NCBI RefSeq assembly: GCF_011397635.1
Contig: NC_064769.1
Coordinates: forward strand, 19,857,207 to 19,921,206
From: Epinephelus fuscoguttatus
Taxonomy: Eukaryota > Chordata > Actinopteri > Perciformes > Serranidae
Direction: 5' to 3'
DNA: 64,000 nucleotides
Shown here: positions 25,901 to 38,200 of the stretch, one piece after another
Numbering within the stretch: the first letter of the stretch is position 1
Layout of the letters: each line of letters opens with the position of its first letter
The notes under the pieces: model-generated
What the model was told of the DNA's origin: nothing
Seen by the model: only the letters and a program-made list of their open reading frames with translations
The model's database searches: none
Program-made: the position numbers and the translations under genes

Positions 25901-28900
25901 GATGTGTTACCGCATCTGTGTGAGAGCTCTCACAGCAATCATCACGTATCATAACAGGTACAGTATATTTAATAGTCAGAAACAAAATCAGCTTCCAAAG
26001 AGAGAGAGTGTATAGTTACCTCTTTCAGGAATGGATATTTGCCAGTCAGTCTTTCCTGTCACCAAGTTGTGTGACTTAAACAACCTTGTTTAATTTCAGA
26101 GAGAACAAACCAAAGAATGGCGGTATCTGTGTGGCCAATCACACAACACCCATTGATGTCATCATCTTAGCCAACGATGGCTGCTACTCCATGGTGAGTT
26201 TATTTGTCTCTGAATGTGTTTCTGTGAATGAGTGTGTGTTTGTTCATCAGAAGAGTGAATGATTGTGAAAAATCAGGATTGATGTTTTTGAGTTGAAGTT
26301 GAGTTAGCCTTGTCTCTCAGGTTGGCCAGGTGCATGGAGGGTTGATGGGAATGATCCAGCGAGCCATGGTCAAATCCTCTCCGCACATCTGGTTTGAAAG
26401 ATCAGAAGTCAAAGACAGACATCTAGTGGCCAAAAGGTAACAATGCATCTTCACAGTGTTGGCATTGCTCATGTCTCCAGTTGAAGTATCCTCCTGAGAC
26501 TCTTTTGTTTGGGATGCATTTTTAATTTCTCCAAGCTATTTGGGATCAGTAGGACCTGATAAGTATAAAAACTAAACATTGTCAACAGTAATTTAGTCCC
26601 AGTGTCCTCAAACAAGATAATAATAAAATCCTAATGTGTCCTAACCAGTACTTCCTAATTGACAGTGCCTCAGCTTGTTGCTATTGCTAAAATTGGTCAA
26701 ATTTGTTTCCGTATCAAACTACAAACATTCTTAATCATAAATAAACACGTTTCAACCACTAAATGTCATAAGGTTTTGTCCCTTGTCCGCTTTTGTGTCG
26801 ATATCAGCTGTAGCTGACTTGGCAGAGATGGCTGCCATCTTGTTTTTACACGGATTAGTGTACTGTGCTCTTACTACCACTGAATGGCACAGAAAATGTC
26901 CACGAATAAGGACAACAAGCCTAAGTTAAGCAGAATGAAGTGTAAGGTCAAGTTAACTCAAAATGTGATGTCATATGAGGACATGGGATCTCAGCAGGAT
27001 ATGGTCAGTCCTGCTGCTGTGCAACCACTTATCAATTAGGAATGTCAGCTCAGTGTGCACTGAATCATGGTACACTTTGTTCACCCCTGAATATACTTGT
27101 ATATATCTTACTGTGACTGGGTGTCACAACACTTGGTGCATTTGGTTTACAGTCAAGTTTAAATGATGGCTGAAATACGAAGTTGTGGTTAAAACATGTA
27201 ACTGTGGCCCAGACACATTTGTTACATTTTGACTAAAAGGTTAGCTTGCAGTTAAAGTTTAACTCAAGATATTTTGTTACTAGTTGGCCGCCACAGTTTT
27301 TTCTTGTGAGAAAAGGGCCTATTTCACATTATGTCTCCCACCAGAGGGAATGTTTATTGGTCCGCAGTGCATTCTGGTCGATGTAGGTTTTCTGCATCTT
27401 GAGCCAAAGCAAATACCACAGTCCTTTTCCTGTGTGTGTTGCATCTGTCAAGTGTTTGCATCTGTCTGCTGTGTAGACAGCCTAGTTTAATGCAAAGACC
27501 ATTTTCCAGCTGTGAAATACTTCTTTAAAACATAAAGTTCAACCACTTCGCACACACATTATAGAAATATGTTTTTGTTATGGTTAAGGCCTCGTGACAC
27601 ATAATACACTGGTCACTTGAATGGCAGCGCTGTGAGTAGATTACTCTGACAACAGTCATATTCTTGTGTCCTTGCTCTAAACATGTGTTACAAGAAACCC
27701 CAGTGTTTTCTCAGTTAAGGACACATCAGTATGTGTGTATGGTTGGCAACAAACAATGAACTTGACAGTGAGCACTGCCTGAAATAAAACTGGTATAGCC
27801 TGTAGGAGCTTGTTGATAGAACTTGCATTTATAAGTGTTGGAAGGAAGTATATAACAACAGTTCATGTGACTTGTGATCACTTATTTATATTTTAACTTG
27901 ACAAAGACTATGGATATTAAATATATAATGGTTTGGTTTTGCTGTACAAGTAGTAGTTTAGATTGAACATTATTTGATTTCTAGAAGTGAGGCTAATGGC
28001 TAGATTTAAAAATACATGCATATATTTTGATCACTTCTGCTTTGTCATTGCAGGCTAAGTGATCATGTTGCTGACAAAACTAAACAGCCCATCCTGATCT
28101 TCCCTGAGGGTGTGTATGGTGATATAATTGTTTTAAACCCAGGTGCAGAGCACATAAGGCTTGTTGTTTAGTGTTGATAAGAGCTTCACACTGTGTCTTC
28201 CACAGGTACTTGCATCAACAACACATCTGTGATGATGTTCAAAAAGGGCAGCTTTGAAATTGCCTGCACAGTGTATCCAGTTGCCATCAAGGTATAGAAA
28301 CTTTTTTGTCTTTTTCCTCCTCTCTGCTCCTTTTACTCCAACCTACACTTGATATGACCCTGTGTCTTTCTTGCAGTATGATCCTCGGTTTGGGGATGCT
28401 TTCTGGAACAGCAGTAAGTTTGGCATGGTGAATTATCTGCTGAGGATGATGAGCAGCTGGGCCATTGTCTGCAGCGTTTGGTACCTGCCACCGATGAACA
28501 AAAAGGTGAAAGTCTTTATCACAACCTTGTTGAATCACCAAAATCAGTGATACAACTTTCAGCTCATCTGTTTATTCTATCCACTGGAGGACTTTTTCCA
28601 CCTTTTCTCAGCCTGTTCTTTTTTATTGTCTTCATGTAGGAGGGGGAGGATGCGGTGCAGTTTGCCAACAGGGTGAAAGCAGCCATAGCTGCACAAGGAG
28701 GATTAGTGGATCTCATTTGGTGAGCCATTAGCCAAGTTTTCATTCAAATGTAGCACAAATGTTAATAGAATTTTCAGATAATCTGCAAAAGAAATTACAA
28801 ATGTATGCACGTTTCTATTCTCTGCTGTTAGGAGAATATTAGGAGTTAGTTCATGGAGATATTCTCTTGTCAGGTGCCGTTAAACTGTTGAGGAAGAACA

Positions 28901-29361
28901 GGGTGTAACAACATGACGTAATCAAGAGAACGCCAGCCAAATCTCAAATGGTGAAAAAAAAAAGTCATGAAATGAGTCAATAAAACTGTATGTTTATTGC
29001 TGCTAAAAGAGAGGTTGCCAGGAACATAAAACGCAGACACTATCTCACAAAATGCATCATTACCGGCTTTTAGCTTTGACAGAAATTGTGCAGTGTCATA
29101 CCCGGAAGATAATTCATGTTTCATTATGTCCTTCAGTGGTTTGTAGAAGACACTGATGACACTGTGTTTGACTCTCTTTTCCTTCCTTACCTCTGTTCTC
29201 TCAGGGACGGAGGACTGAAACGAGCAAAAGTGAAAGATGCTTTTAAAGAAGAGCAGCAGAAGCTTTACAGTAAAGTTCTTGTAGGTGAGCAGGACGAGGG
29301 GGACCAAAGTGACAACACACATTTAGAGGATGGGAATCCAGAGGAGGATAAAAACAAATAA
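22922..29361 (+). CDS. gpat4: Glycerol-3-phosphate acyltransferase 4 (GPAT4/AGPAT6)
   Basis: ER-membrane enzyme that acylates glycerol-3-phosphate to lysophosphatidic acid, the first step of triacylglycerol and phospholipid synthesis, also active at lipid droplets. Coding exons: 22922-23089, 25006-25075, 25185-25479, 25596-25670, 25868-25957, 26100-26193, 26321-26436, 28054-28109, 28206-28291, 28377-28505, 28640-28719, 29205-29361; all GT/AG with matching phases; 471 aa (human GPAT4 456). Acyltransferase motifs: NHTTPID with catalytic His247 and Asp252, GLMGMIQRAMVK then WFERSE (288-293), FPEGT (319-323), YPVAIKY near 346-352. Hydrophobic segments lie at about residues 15-40 and 155-200. WATIRMEMGAKEKNQELYKPYSNG and GVLIRYGILLPLR fit GPAT4 rather than GPAT3. 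The C terminus, after the conserved EEQQKLYSKVLVG, has an acidic tail longer than the human one. Confidence 0.95.
23090..25005 (+). other. gpat4 intron after the first coding exon
   Basis: About 1.9 kb. The stretch 23340-24600 has a locally different, less AT-rich composition and looks like an eroded insertion, but I find neither paired termini nor a continuous frame, so no element is called. Confidence 0.35.
26437..28053 (+). other. gpat4 intron 7
   Basis: About 1.6 kb between the WFERSE exon and the FPEG exon. No further exon, repeat terminus or RNA gene recognised. Confidence 0.45.
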
Positions 29362-29725
29362 GACTCAAGAAAAGGACAATGAGGATGCAGTGAATGTATG
29401 ATGTCGTAAATACAGAATCTTACATAATAGTGAATTATCAGAAGTAGAAATGTATATTTATGGTCAGTGTAACTGTGTCATTTCTACCAGACTATGAGTG
29501 AAAGTATTTATGTTTTGATATTTATGTTTTTGTCTGTGTAAAATCTTTATTTATTTACATTTGTATGATGTGAAATTAGGAGAATGGGTACACTTACAGT
29601 GCAGGAAGGTCAAACAAATGCTCATAGGTCACTTTTTTTAATTGTTCAAGTGACCTTTGTTCTGCCTCCTTTTCACTGCCCAGGAGCTTGATATGTGTCT
29701 GATTAAAACACATTCTCTTCTAAAA
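29362..29725 (+). other. 3' UTR of gpat4
   Basis: Follows the TAA at 29359-29361. An ATTAAA variant polyadenylation signal at 29702-29707 is the best candidate end. It lies just before the transposon that starts at 29772. Confidence 0.45.
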
Positions 29726-29771
29726 ACACTGAACTTTTTGTAAAGAATTTAGAATTATTTCAGAAAATCTG

Positions 29772-30899
29772 TTAAAGCTGGGGTAGGCAGAATTTAAGGG
29801 TACTTTCACACCTACCCTGTTTGGTTCGGTATAATTGAACTCAAGTTCGTTTGCCCCCTAAATGCGGCTCATTTGGGCAGGTGTGAACACAGCAAACACT
29901 GGACCGAGACCTTCTTGAAGAGGTGGTCTCGGTCCGGTTTCAAACGAACTCTGGTGCGGTTTGTTTGTGGTGAGAACGTGTTCCGACCTCGATCCGAACC
30001 AGCTGCAGTCACATTACGCATTGTTTGGGTTAAACATGAGCATGTTACAGTCCTGAAGGATTATTAATGTGCACCTCCTCCTGTACTGCCTTAATATGCA
30101 CATTCAGCACATCCAATGCATCAACAAGTGTCAAGTGTCGCCTTTATCTTGCAAGTGTACTCTTCTTCCTGGATTTTTCCCGTATGGATATTCGGACCAA
30201 TCAAGAGCAGCTTTCTGGAGCAAGGCATTTGATCTGGTCTGCTTGTAAATGCTGCCATGAAAACACAAACCAACTCTAGGCAATTATGCAAATTTGTAAC
30301 AAAATTAGTCCCTGATTCAGACCAAAGCAGGACAACTCTAGGTCTGAAAGCACCCTAAAAATACACCCTCCTCCTGCAGCTCTCCCCTCCCTGTCCTAAG
30401 CCCCTCCCACCAGATGACCATGGGCATATGAACACGCTTCAAAGAGTAACCCAGTGTTTCCTGTGCAATGATTTATTACATCTTATTTCACTGTAGAGCT
30501 GCACACAGCGCTCTTTTTCTCTCTCTCAGATGACACACTGTGATTCAAGGCTCTCTAACATCAGCTACATAAATGTGAACTTGAAATTTGAGGCTTTGGC
30601 TGCAATTAGCTGAAGGCCAAACTAAACATTCCTCTCCATCTCTGTGATGCTTTGTCGATATAGACGTGTTTTATTGTGTCAGACTAGAAAAGCCAAGGGG
30701 AACACTTCTCTGAAATGACCTGTGATACGCTCAAGTCTACTGTCACATGCTTGTTCTTCAAAAGTCTGACAACAGTCAGGAGGAGGTGTTGAAGTCTAGT
30801 TTTTTCTCAGACCACTTCAACTACAATATGCTCTAAAGTTATTTGGGGATTTTTTTTTGCCCAGTAACACCAATAGTAAACCACCTATCCCTGCTTTAA
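29772..30899. mobile_element. TTAA-flanked non-autonomous transposon, interrupted by a Harbinger MITE
   Basis: Left end TTAAAGCTGGGGTAGGCAG, right end ACCTATCCCTGCTTTAA; the two are inverted copies and both include TTAA. Only about 25 bases of left end precede the inserted element at 29798-30355. Without the insert the older element is about 570 bp. No transposase frame. Confidence 0.75.
29798..30355. mobile_element. Non-autonomous PIF/Harbinger-like MITE
   Basis: Terminal inverted repeats GGGTACTTTCACACCTA at the left and its inverse, TAGGTCTGAAAGCACCC, at the right (two differences), flanked on both sides by TAA (29795-29797 and 30356-30358). A three-base TWA target duplication is the hallmark of PIF/Harbinger. 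558 bp with no transposase. Internal GGTCTCGGTCCGGTTTC and neighbours give local inverted symmetry. Confidence 0.8.
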
Positions 30900-32100
30900 C
30901 AGCAACACTGTCATTAAGGGTGTTGGTCCTTTTCAGCCCTCTAAACAGACTCAGAATGCTTTGCTCTTTGCCATTGTATTCAGCCCTCTAGATCACATGC
31001 TGTTGACCTGGGACACCTGGAAAAAAAAAGACAAAACCACGTCGGTCTGTATGGCTTGCAGGGACGTAGGACAAGGAGTAGTTTGGTCCAAGGAAAGAAA
31101 GCTACTGCTATTTGAAGGGCCTAGTACTACGGTCGTTACATCATAGTCAGACGGTGGCAGTGCCAACACTTGTGCGTCACCTTGCTAATTGGCTGAAGGC
31201 TCTAAATGTGTCTTCAGTCCTGGTTCATGATGTAAGCCATGATAATGTAGGTTTTCATTTGGTTTGTCTTCAGTTGTTAGGAAAGTCCTGAAGTCCTTTA
31301 AGGATTGAGATTTAGTGATGCAAGGGAACTTAACCAGAAATTTTGTTCCTTTCTTCAACAGCAGGAGTCAGTGTTCAGACATGAATCACTCTGAGTATTG
31401 TCAACATACAGACTGATTTAAAGATCTGTATAACTGTCTGAGGTACATACCTTTCCCATACCCTCCTAATCCTACTCAGGCTCATTGGAATTGAGGGTTT
31501 ATCCCAGCATGCACTGAGGTAAATGCAGGGAATCAACTTTGGAAAGGTAGCTGGTCCAGAATGGACTTAACAACAGACAAAACAAACACGTTCAGGTATT
31601 TTCAACTCTTCAATCCATCTGAAATCCATGCAGACACTGGAGCTGCATGTGAAACTGAATCCAACCATATAAATGAACCCTATCAGCTGTCTCGGGCCTG
31701 GTCTTCACTCTGCCAGACAATTAGAGCAGAAGTCTCATGTTTTCAGATCTAGATCAGGAAGTCAGAACTGTGACTATAAATTATTACAGAACACACTAAA
31801 ATATTCATTAACACGTCTTTAATGATAAGACTAAATCAACTAAGGGACTAGAAGATTAAAACTGTGAATTTAAGCGAGTCTCCAAATCAATCCATCAGTC
31901 TTGTCTTTATTTGAATGCAGCTGATGTGATGCTGATGCAGTCTGACAGGTGTCAACAAGCATCAGGTGTGGCCTTTTGGCTCCACTAAATGATTGTTGTG
32001 GTGTGAATGGGCCAAGCAGCAGTGTGTGTCGGATTCGTTTCATGTAATCTGTTAATCTGGGGGAGTGTCTCGTCTTAACCAAGGCCCCCTCTCGGTGCTA
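30900..32100. other. Spacer between the nested transposons and rab11fip1
   Basis: No gene or clear repeat terminus recognised. Confidence 0.4.
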
Positions 32101-32262
32101 ACCACGCCCAATCAGCTGTTTCCTCAAGTTCCCTCGAAGCTCACGGGAAAACTTTCCCCAGCTTCTGTCCACTCTCACGGTGAGCGGATGGTGGACCTCA
32201 GCGCGTTTTGTTTTTGGATCTAATCTCTGCGCTGTATGAATCCAGCAACAAGTGGTGTCAGC
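32101..32262 (+). promoter_or_regulatory. Proximal promoter / 5' leader of rab11fip1
   Basis: Contains CCACGCCC directly followed by CCAAT (32108-32112), a typical GC-box/CCAAT arrangement, and rises in GC compared with the upstream spacer. An in-frame ATG at 32236 precedes the chosen start but has a poor context; the ATG at 32263 has A at -3 and gives the MSL start seen in mammalian RCP. Confidence 0.4.
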
Positions 32263-35200
32263 ATGTCTCTGGCGGATCAGCAGCAGTGGTGTCCCACAAG
32301 CGTCCAGGTAACGGTGCAGCAAGCCAGAGGCCTCAGGACGAAGGGGAAAAGCGGCACCAACGATGCGTACGCGCTCATGCAAGTGGGCAAGGAGAAGTTT
32401 CAGACGTCGGTGGTGGAGAAGTGCGTGGCGCCCGTGTGGAAGGAGGAGGCCGCTTTCGACCTGCCAGGAGGAGGAGGAGGTGGAGGAGGCACGGAGCGAT
32501 GCGTGCTGCATGTCCACGTCCTGCACCGGGCCCTGGTGGGTCCAGACAAACTGCTGGGACAGGCTGTCATCAACCTGCTGCAGCTTAGTGAGGACAAAAC
32601 CCGCAACAAGACCGAGTGAGTGCACACAGCAGGAACCTAAAGGCTCTTTAATGGGTAGAAATAATGTAAAAAGTTAGATGAACAGATGGATGGATTATAT
32701 AAGGGCTGCAACCAGCCATTATTCTACTATCAATTAATTTAGTCCAGTATAGTTTATTGTTTTGCATAAAGAAAACACAAAAGCAGGCAATAAATAAATG
32801 GATAATTAAATACAGTGCAGGGAGAAGCTAAAAACCCAGAGGGCTTATGTGAAACCTCCACCTAATGAATTTTCACAAAGCTGTTAAGAACTCAGAAGTG
32901 TAGAAAGATAAAGAACAATACAGAAAACCACTAACAGCAAAGTATGTTTGATTGCATCAGCCAAAAAACAGCAATAGCAGTATCCATTTAAGAGCAGAAA
33001 ATGTGAGTGTGTGATGTGTAAATCAGTGTTAGTGTAATTTAGAGATTATTTTCTCAATTAATTGTGTATGTCAGCAAGTACACAAAATCTCTATTACAAG
33101 ATCATTGGAAGTCCTTTAATGCCTTGTTTTGTTTGACCAACAGTGGCGCCCCCAGACATTTTTCATAGGGGTGGCCACATGGAGCCATTGAAAATATTGG
33201 CACACGAGAACCAGAAGCCATAACTGAATGTTTGGATTTTGCTTATGCCATTGAAGTGTATAGACTAGATGAAAAAAACTATGTCAATGTAGAGAGTTAA
33301 GAAATTGCATACTGATATACTTTGGTTTCTTATTTTACAGGTGATAGACTAAACCTGATACCGTTAACATGTTGAGATCCACAACAGTCCTGTTTTAATG
33401 TGTTCGTATCTACCCATGTAAGGCAACTCGTCGATCGTCAAATAGGCTGGTTGTCCTTGTCCCTAAAAGGACAAACATACAGCTTAAGTTTGAAGGAGTA
33501 CAGTGATTGTAAGGAACAAAAAATTTACTGGGAAAAACCTCCTCAAATTTAAGGGATACTCATGGGTACCCATAGAACTAATTATTGGGTTCTTGGGATG
33601 AACCCGGATGTTGTTCCCTCACCGAACTGTAGCCTACCTTTTGGAGCGTTTAGCCCCCTTTCTGGCAAGCTATGCTGATATGGTTGGTACCAATGGATGC
33701 CTTAAGTTGTCTAGTTTCTACCACTACCTTTGTGCTTGCTTAAAAATGTGTACACCATAGCCTCTCAAAGACAGTAATAAAGCCTTCAGTTATTTTTGCT
33801 GGGGTAGCAATTGTATCAAGGGGGCCCCTCCTTGTAATATAACATTGATTATCAGGTGCAGTCTGCTTTTTCCACCATTTTAGTTAATTATAAGTAACTC
33901 TTGTACTTCTTACTCCTGTTGCTACCCTGTTAGGCACTGGTTTTGCTTTTGCTCCTTGAAAACATTTCTTATCTTCCATATCTGTATATTTTTACCGATA
34001 TTTAATACTGTTTTGTTTCTAAAACTGGACCCAGTGAGTGAGCCTGACCTGGGAAGCCACTTGTTATTCTGCTTGTTACTGGTTGTGAATGTTAAATTGT
34101 GGTTACTGCACTTACTGTAGTGTTACTGGTATCTGAAGCATTTTCTGGCACAAGAATTTCCTCAGGGATAAATAAAGCTCTATTGAATTGAATTGGGGGC
34201 GGGACTGTCGAGCAACTGTCCACAAACCAAAGATTTTTTTCGTTTATCATCATAGAAGACCCCAGAAAACCGGAAATAATCACATTTAAGCATCTGGAAC
34301 CACTTGTGAGGAAGTCATCTAATCAATAAATCAACTAAGCCTTGAATTTAAAGAAATCATTATTTAGCTTTTCTCTTGGTGGGGTAGCTCGGTGGTTCAA
34401 AAGAAATCATCCTGTTGAAGTTTCTTTGAGCATCGAATTCGTCCGCAGCTGACCCTGAAGACGGATGAGTCAAAGGAAAAAGTGTTGCTTATACAAAAAG
34501 CATTTTTCTTCTTTAAAGATAACCCACATGAGTGTGTAAAACACTGCTGTTTCTTTTAGGCTTTCAGTCCTCTGAGTACAGGATTGTGTGTTCTTTGCAT
34601 ACTGAATTATTTTTGGGCAGATGTTTCTCTTAGCTCTTAACTGCATGTAAATGAGGAAATCATAGGGGGTGAAATGAAGACTGAGGAACTTTGATTTTCA
34701 TCTGCACCGCAGGGGAACAGCGTAGTCATACTGCAGCTTTATGGTCTGGCAGGACGAAACGCCTTAATCTCCATTTAATCCATAATGACAAACCAAGTTT
34801 TTAATAATAAAAATATGCAGCTTCTGTGGAAACTGTAGCTTAGTGTTGCTTTATGTATTTCCCTAAATTTGTGCCTTTTGAAAAGACTCTCTGAAAGTGA
34901 GTTCCCTCTGTGATATTTGCACCTATTTTTCCCACTGAGGTGAGGTATTTGAGCACACACAGCCATGCATCACTACACAGACCCACTTTGGTGGGTTTGA
35001 CTTATGAATGTTGCCCACTCGCTCCGGTGCAGCTTAAGGGATTTGTTCCCTGGGCAGCAGCCTTCAAGGATGCCAATCAGCATTACTTACTCAGGCGAAA
35101 GACGCGAGTCAAGAGGATTCACTCTTTCATTCACTGAACCCGTCAACAACAGACACATTCCTCAGAGAAGACCGACTTCACCTCACTGTGCCAGAGGAAG

Positions 35201-38200
35201 CACATTTTTGTGAGGATGCTTAGGTGAAACGTAAAACCTTTAGATTCTCATTACACTGCATTCACAGTGAGCACAGTAGTGACGTGATTAACCGCGGTGA
35301 TCAGGTTTTACAGGCCTTGCTGGTACTGTATGGTCTCTGTAATAGCAATTATACTTGCTCCTTAAAGCAGAAAACATCCTCTTCAGTTGGTCGAACAAAA
35401 GCTAAAACATTTTGATCCATGATGTCCTAGTTGAAGTCTGAAACACAAGGCTCGTCAGCCGAGTCTGTAGTTCAGTAAGAATGGAAAATGTTTTGTTTGC
35501 TAAGCTGTTGCTGAGTGTTTCAAGCTCCCACCGTGTGACTGGTATTATACAAAAGCAGACTGCATACCAGCCTAATGCACAACCACACACGTACGCACAC
35601 TTCCTTCTCCCACCTTCCCCATAATTGTTTGTTGTTGTTAAGGTTTGTCTGCTCTGTTTGATGTCTTCTGTCGTTGCATGAATTTTTATGTAGTCCGTAG
35701 CAAGATTTGAGGTTCATTACTGCTTATGTTTTGCTCCTAAAACAGTAGAGATTTGCCGTCTGCTCATTTTATGCTAAATCTTTCATAAAACAGAGCAGCA
35801 GCTAACCCACTTTAATGTTTTTTGTGACAGTCACTGTGAGAAATCTTTCAGATATGAGGGCATGAAGTGACCTATGATTAAAATGCATTGGTCTCACACT
35901 TTTTCATACTGTTCTGCGTGCTTTGCTTCGGGTTTGGTTGGTGTCCAACTCCCTCAGCATGCTAAGCTGAACCTCACCTGGCTGTACGCTGCATGTTTAA
36001 TCATGCATGGTTTTGGGTTTTGCACTGTGTGTACCTCTGCTGACATCTGCTCTTTTTGGCAACGTGTCCTTTAAAAATAAGATTCTGGTTTCCCTTGACC
36101 ACTGCTGCAAAAATTAGCATTTTTATACACGCATTTAGTTTTATGAGGATGTCTTTTTTTTTTTTTTTGTAAAATCAGCAGGGACTTTTGCCAGTGTTGA
36201 GTAAATGCTCCACTTGTTTTCTGTTGATCTTTCTGTAGTCCTCTGTGAGCTGGGTGAGTGCACCTTGACTCTGAGGTTTAAATCCAGCTTGAGCCTCACA
36301 TTCCTGACTGTTTTTATCTGTGCAAAGTAAACAGTGATGGCAACAGCGGCAGTCTAGCAAGGTCAGTTTTCTTTTAGCAAGACCACTGTGTCTGGACTGA
36401 CCCCCGACATACAGGCACAGTCTACAACCTGCCAATACAACAGCTCTGTTTGAGGTGCACTGTGTTAGCTGAATTCCACCAAGTTTTACTCATTTTGAAC
36501 ACACATCGCTCGTTAAAAAAGGAACTACTGTTATTAAAGTTTACACTCAACTGTCTGTAGAAACATTTAGACAGCACAGGTGGAAATGAACAGAGCATTC
36601 CTTTACAAACACATTTTATTGTTGGCACCTGTGCTTTTCTTATTCTGACATGTCTTCTGTGATATTGTAACACCTACACCAGCTGACTGACATTCATTGT
36701 AGTGCCTCTGCTATAGAGTGCTGCAGGGATGACCTTTACCTTTTGTGTAGGCCGACCCGGAAGTTAGTCACCCTTGTGAAAGTCAGGGGTATACGGATTA
36801 TGACAAACAGAAGTTTAATACGTAAACCTTTTGTTGAGCGAGATAATCTTCACAAATGAACACAGCTTGTATGCTTTTTGAAGCGTAAATGCAATTGCCA
36901 GAAGTAAAAAGCTAAAGTTAAGCTATGGATGAACTACGCTAGGGTTGCATGACTTCAACATTGTCACCACAACGGGGCTGGAAAACCGTGCTCGGCATAA
37001 TGACATTCTGTACTTCAGCCACTTGTCAGCTAACCGCCTCTTTAAAGACATATAAAAGTATCAATATTCACGAGACATATTTTATGTCGTAGAATGAAAT
37101 GTGAAAACCTCTTAAGCTTGTGTTAACCACGGGTTTTATTTCAGCCATCAAACAAAAAACACATTGACTTTGAGACAAGGGTACTGGCAGTGCAAAGATG
37201 ATAACTCATTTCCACATTTTAGGACTCATTCCTGCAGCACTCTATCACCAAAATCTGCAGTCAGGCCTGAGAGCACCTGCGCTGTGAACCCTGGATACCA
37301 AAAAATAGGCCCCCTGTTGTCAAAACAAACATTCATACCTCCTATAGAGGCATTAAGGATATTAAGAAACCTGCAGTAAGGTCAGTCTCAAGTACAGCTT
37401 TCATCCAGCATTTTGTCATTTCAAACAGCTTTACTGTAAGTTTATCTTCCCTTAGCAGTGCACGATGTATGGTGATTGATTTTGGCTGGAAAGGGATTTT
37501 TGTTTTCACAGGCCTTCATTTTGGCTCTTCTGAATCCTGGATGTGGGCTGGAACAAAGAGTCCTGGGCAGTCTTGGTCTTTGGTCATTATCACTGTCGAG
37601 TCCACTCACACAGCTGTGCTCCGTGATAAGAAAGGCTCAAGCCACGCATTGTCTTATCAGTTGTTCAGGCTCCGCAAGGAAGGATGTGTGTGTGCAGAAA
37701 GTCGAATACATTTACAGAATGTTGAGTCATGCATTGTGCTCTTGTGGCTCTGTCTGTGCAGCAGAGCAGAACACTTTCCATCCTTCACAGAGGGGTGTGA
37801 GATTACTGAGTTTAAGCAAGGGCATCTTTATTATCACCCAGGCGCTGATAAGTGAAAGCTGCTTTTAATTCCTCCTCCTGCACACCGCTTACTACCCCAA
37901 CCAGCTAACGCCCAAACACTTTCGCAACTTCCCTTCTGTTTAAACTGAACTAGCTTACAACTTCTCTTTTTTATTCCATGTAGGATGCATCACTGTCAGT
38001 GGCACGTGTCAAGCATGATAGTTGTTCAAAACTCAGGGCTGTGAATATACTGTACATTTCAGTATAATAAAAAATACTGTACAGCATACAGTGTTATTAT
38101 TGTTTAGTATCTTATTGGGGACACAAACATGATTCCTATTAAATGCTAATGTGGCTCTATGTGTGCTGGATGTGTAAAGAGGCATCTGTTCTCTAATAGG

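Noticed and set aside
28870-29322. 150-codon minus-strand frame
   Set aside because: Runs across the last gpat4 intron and overlaps the final coding exon in antisense; a shadow frame.
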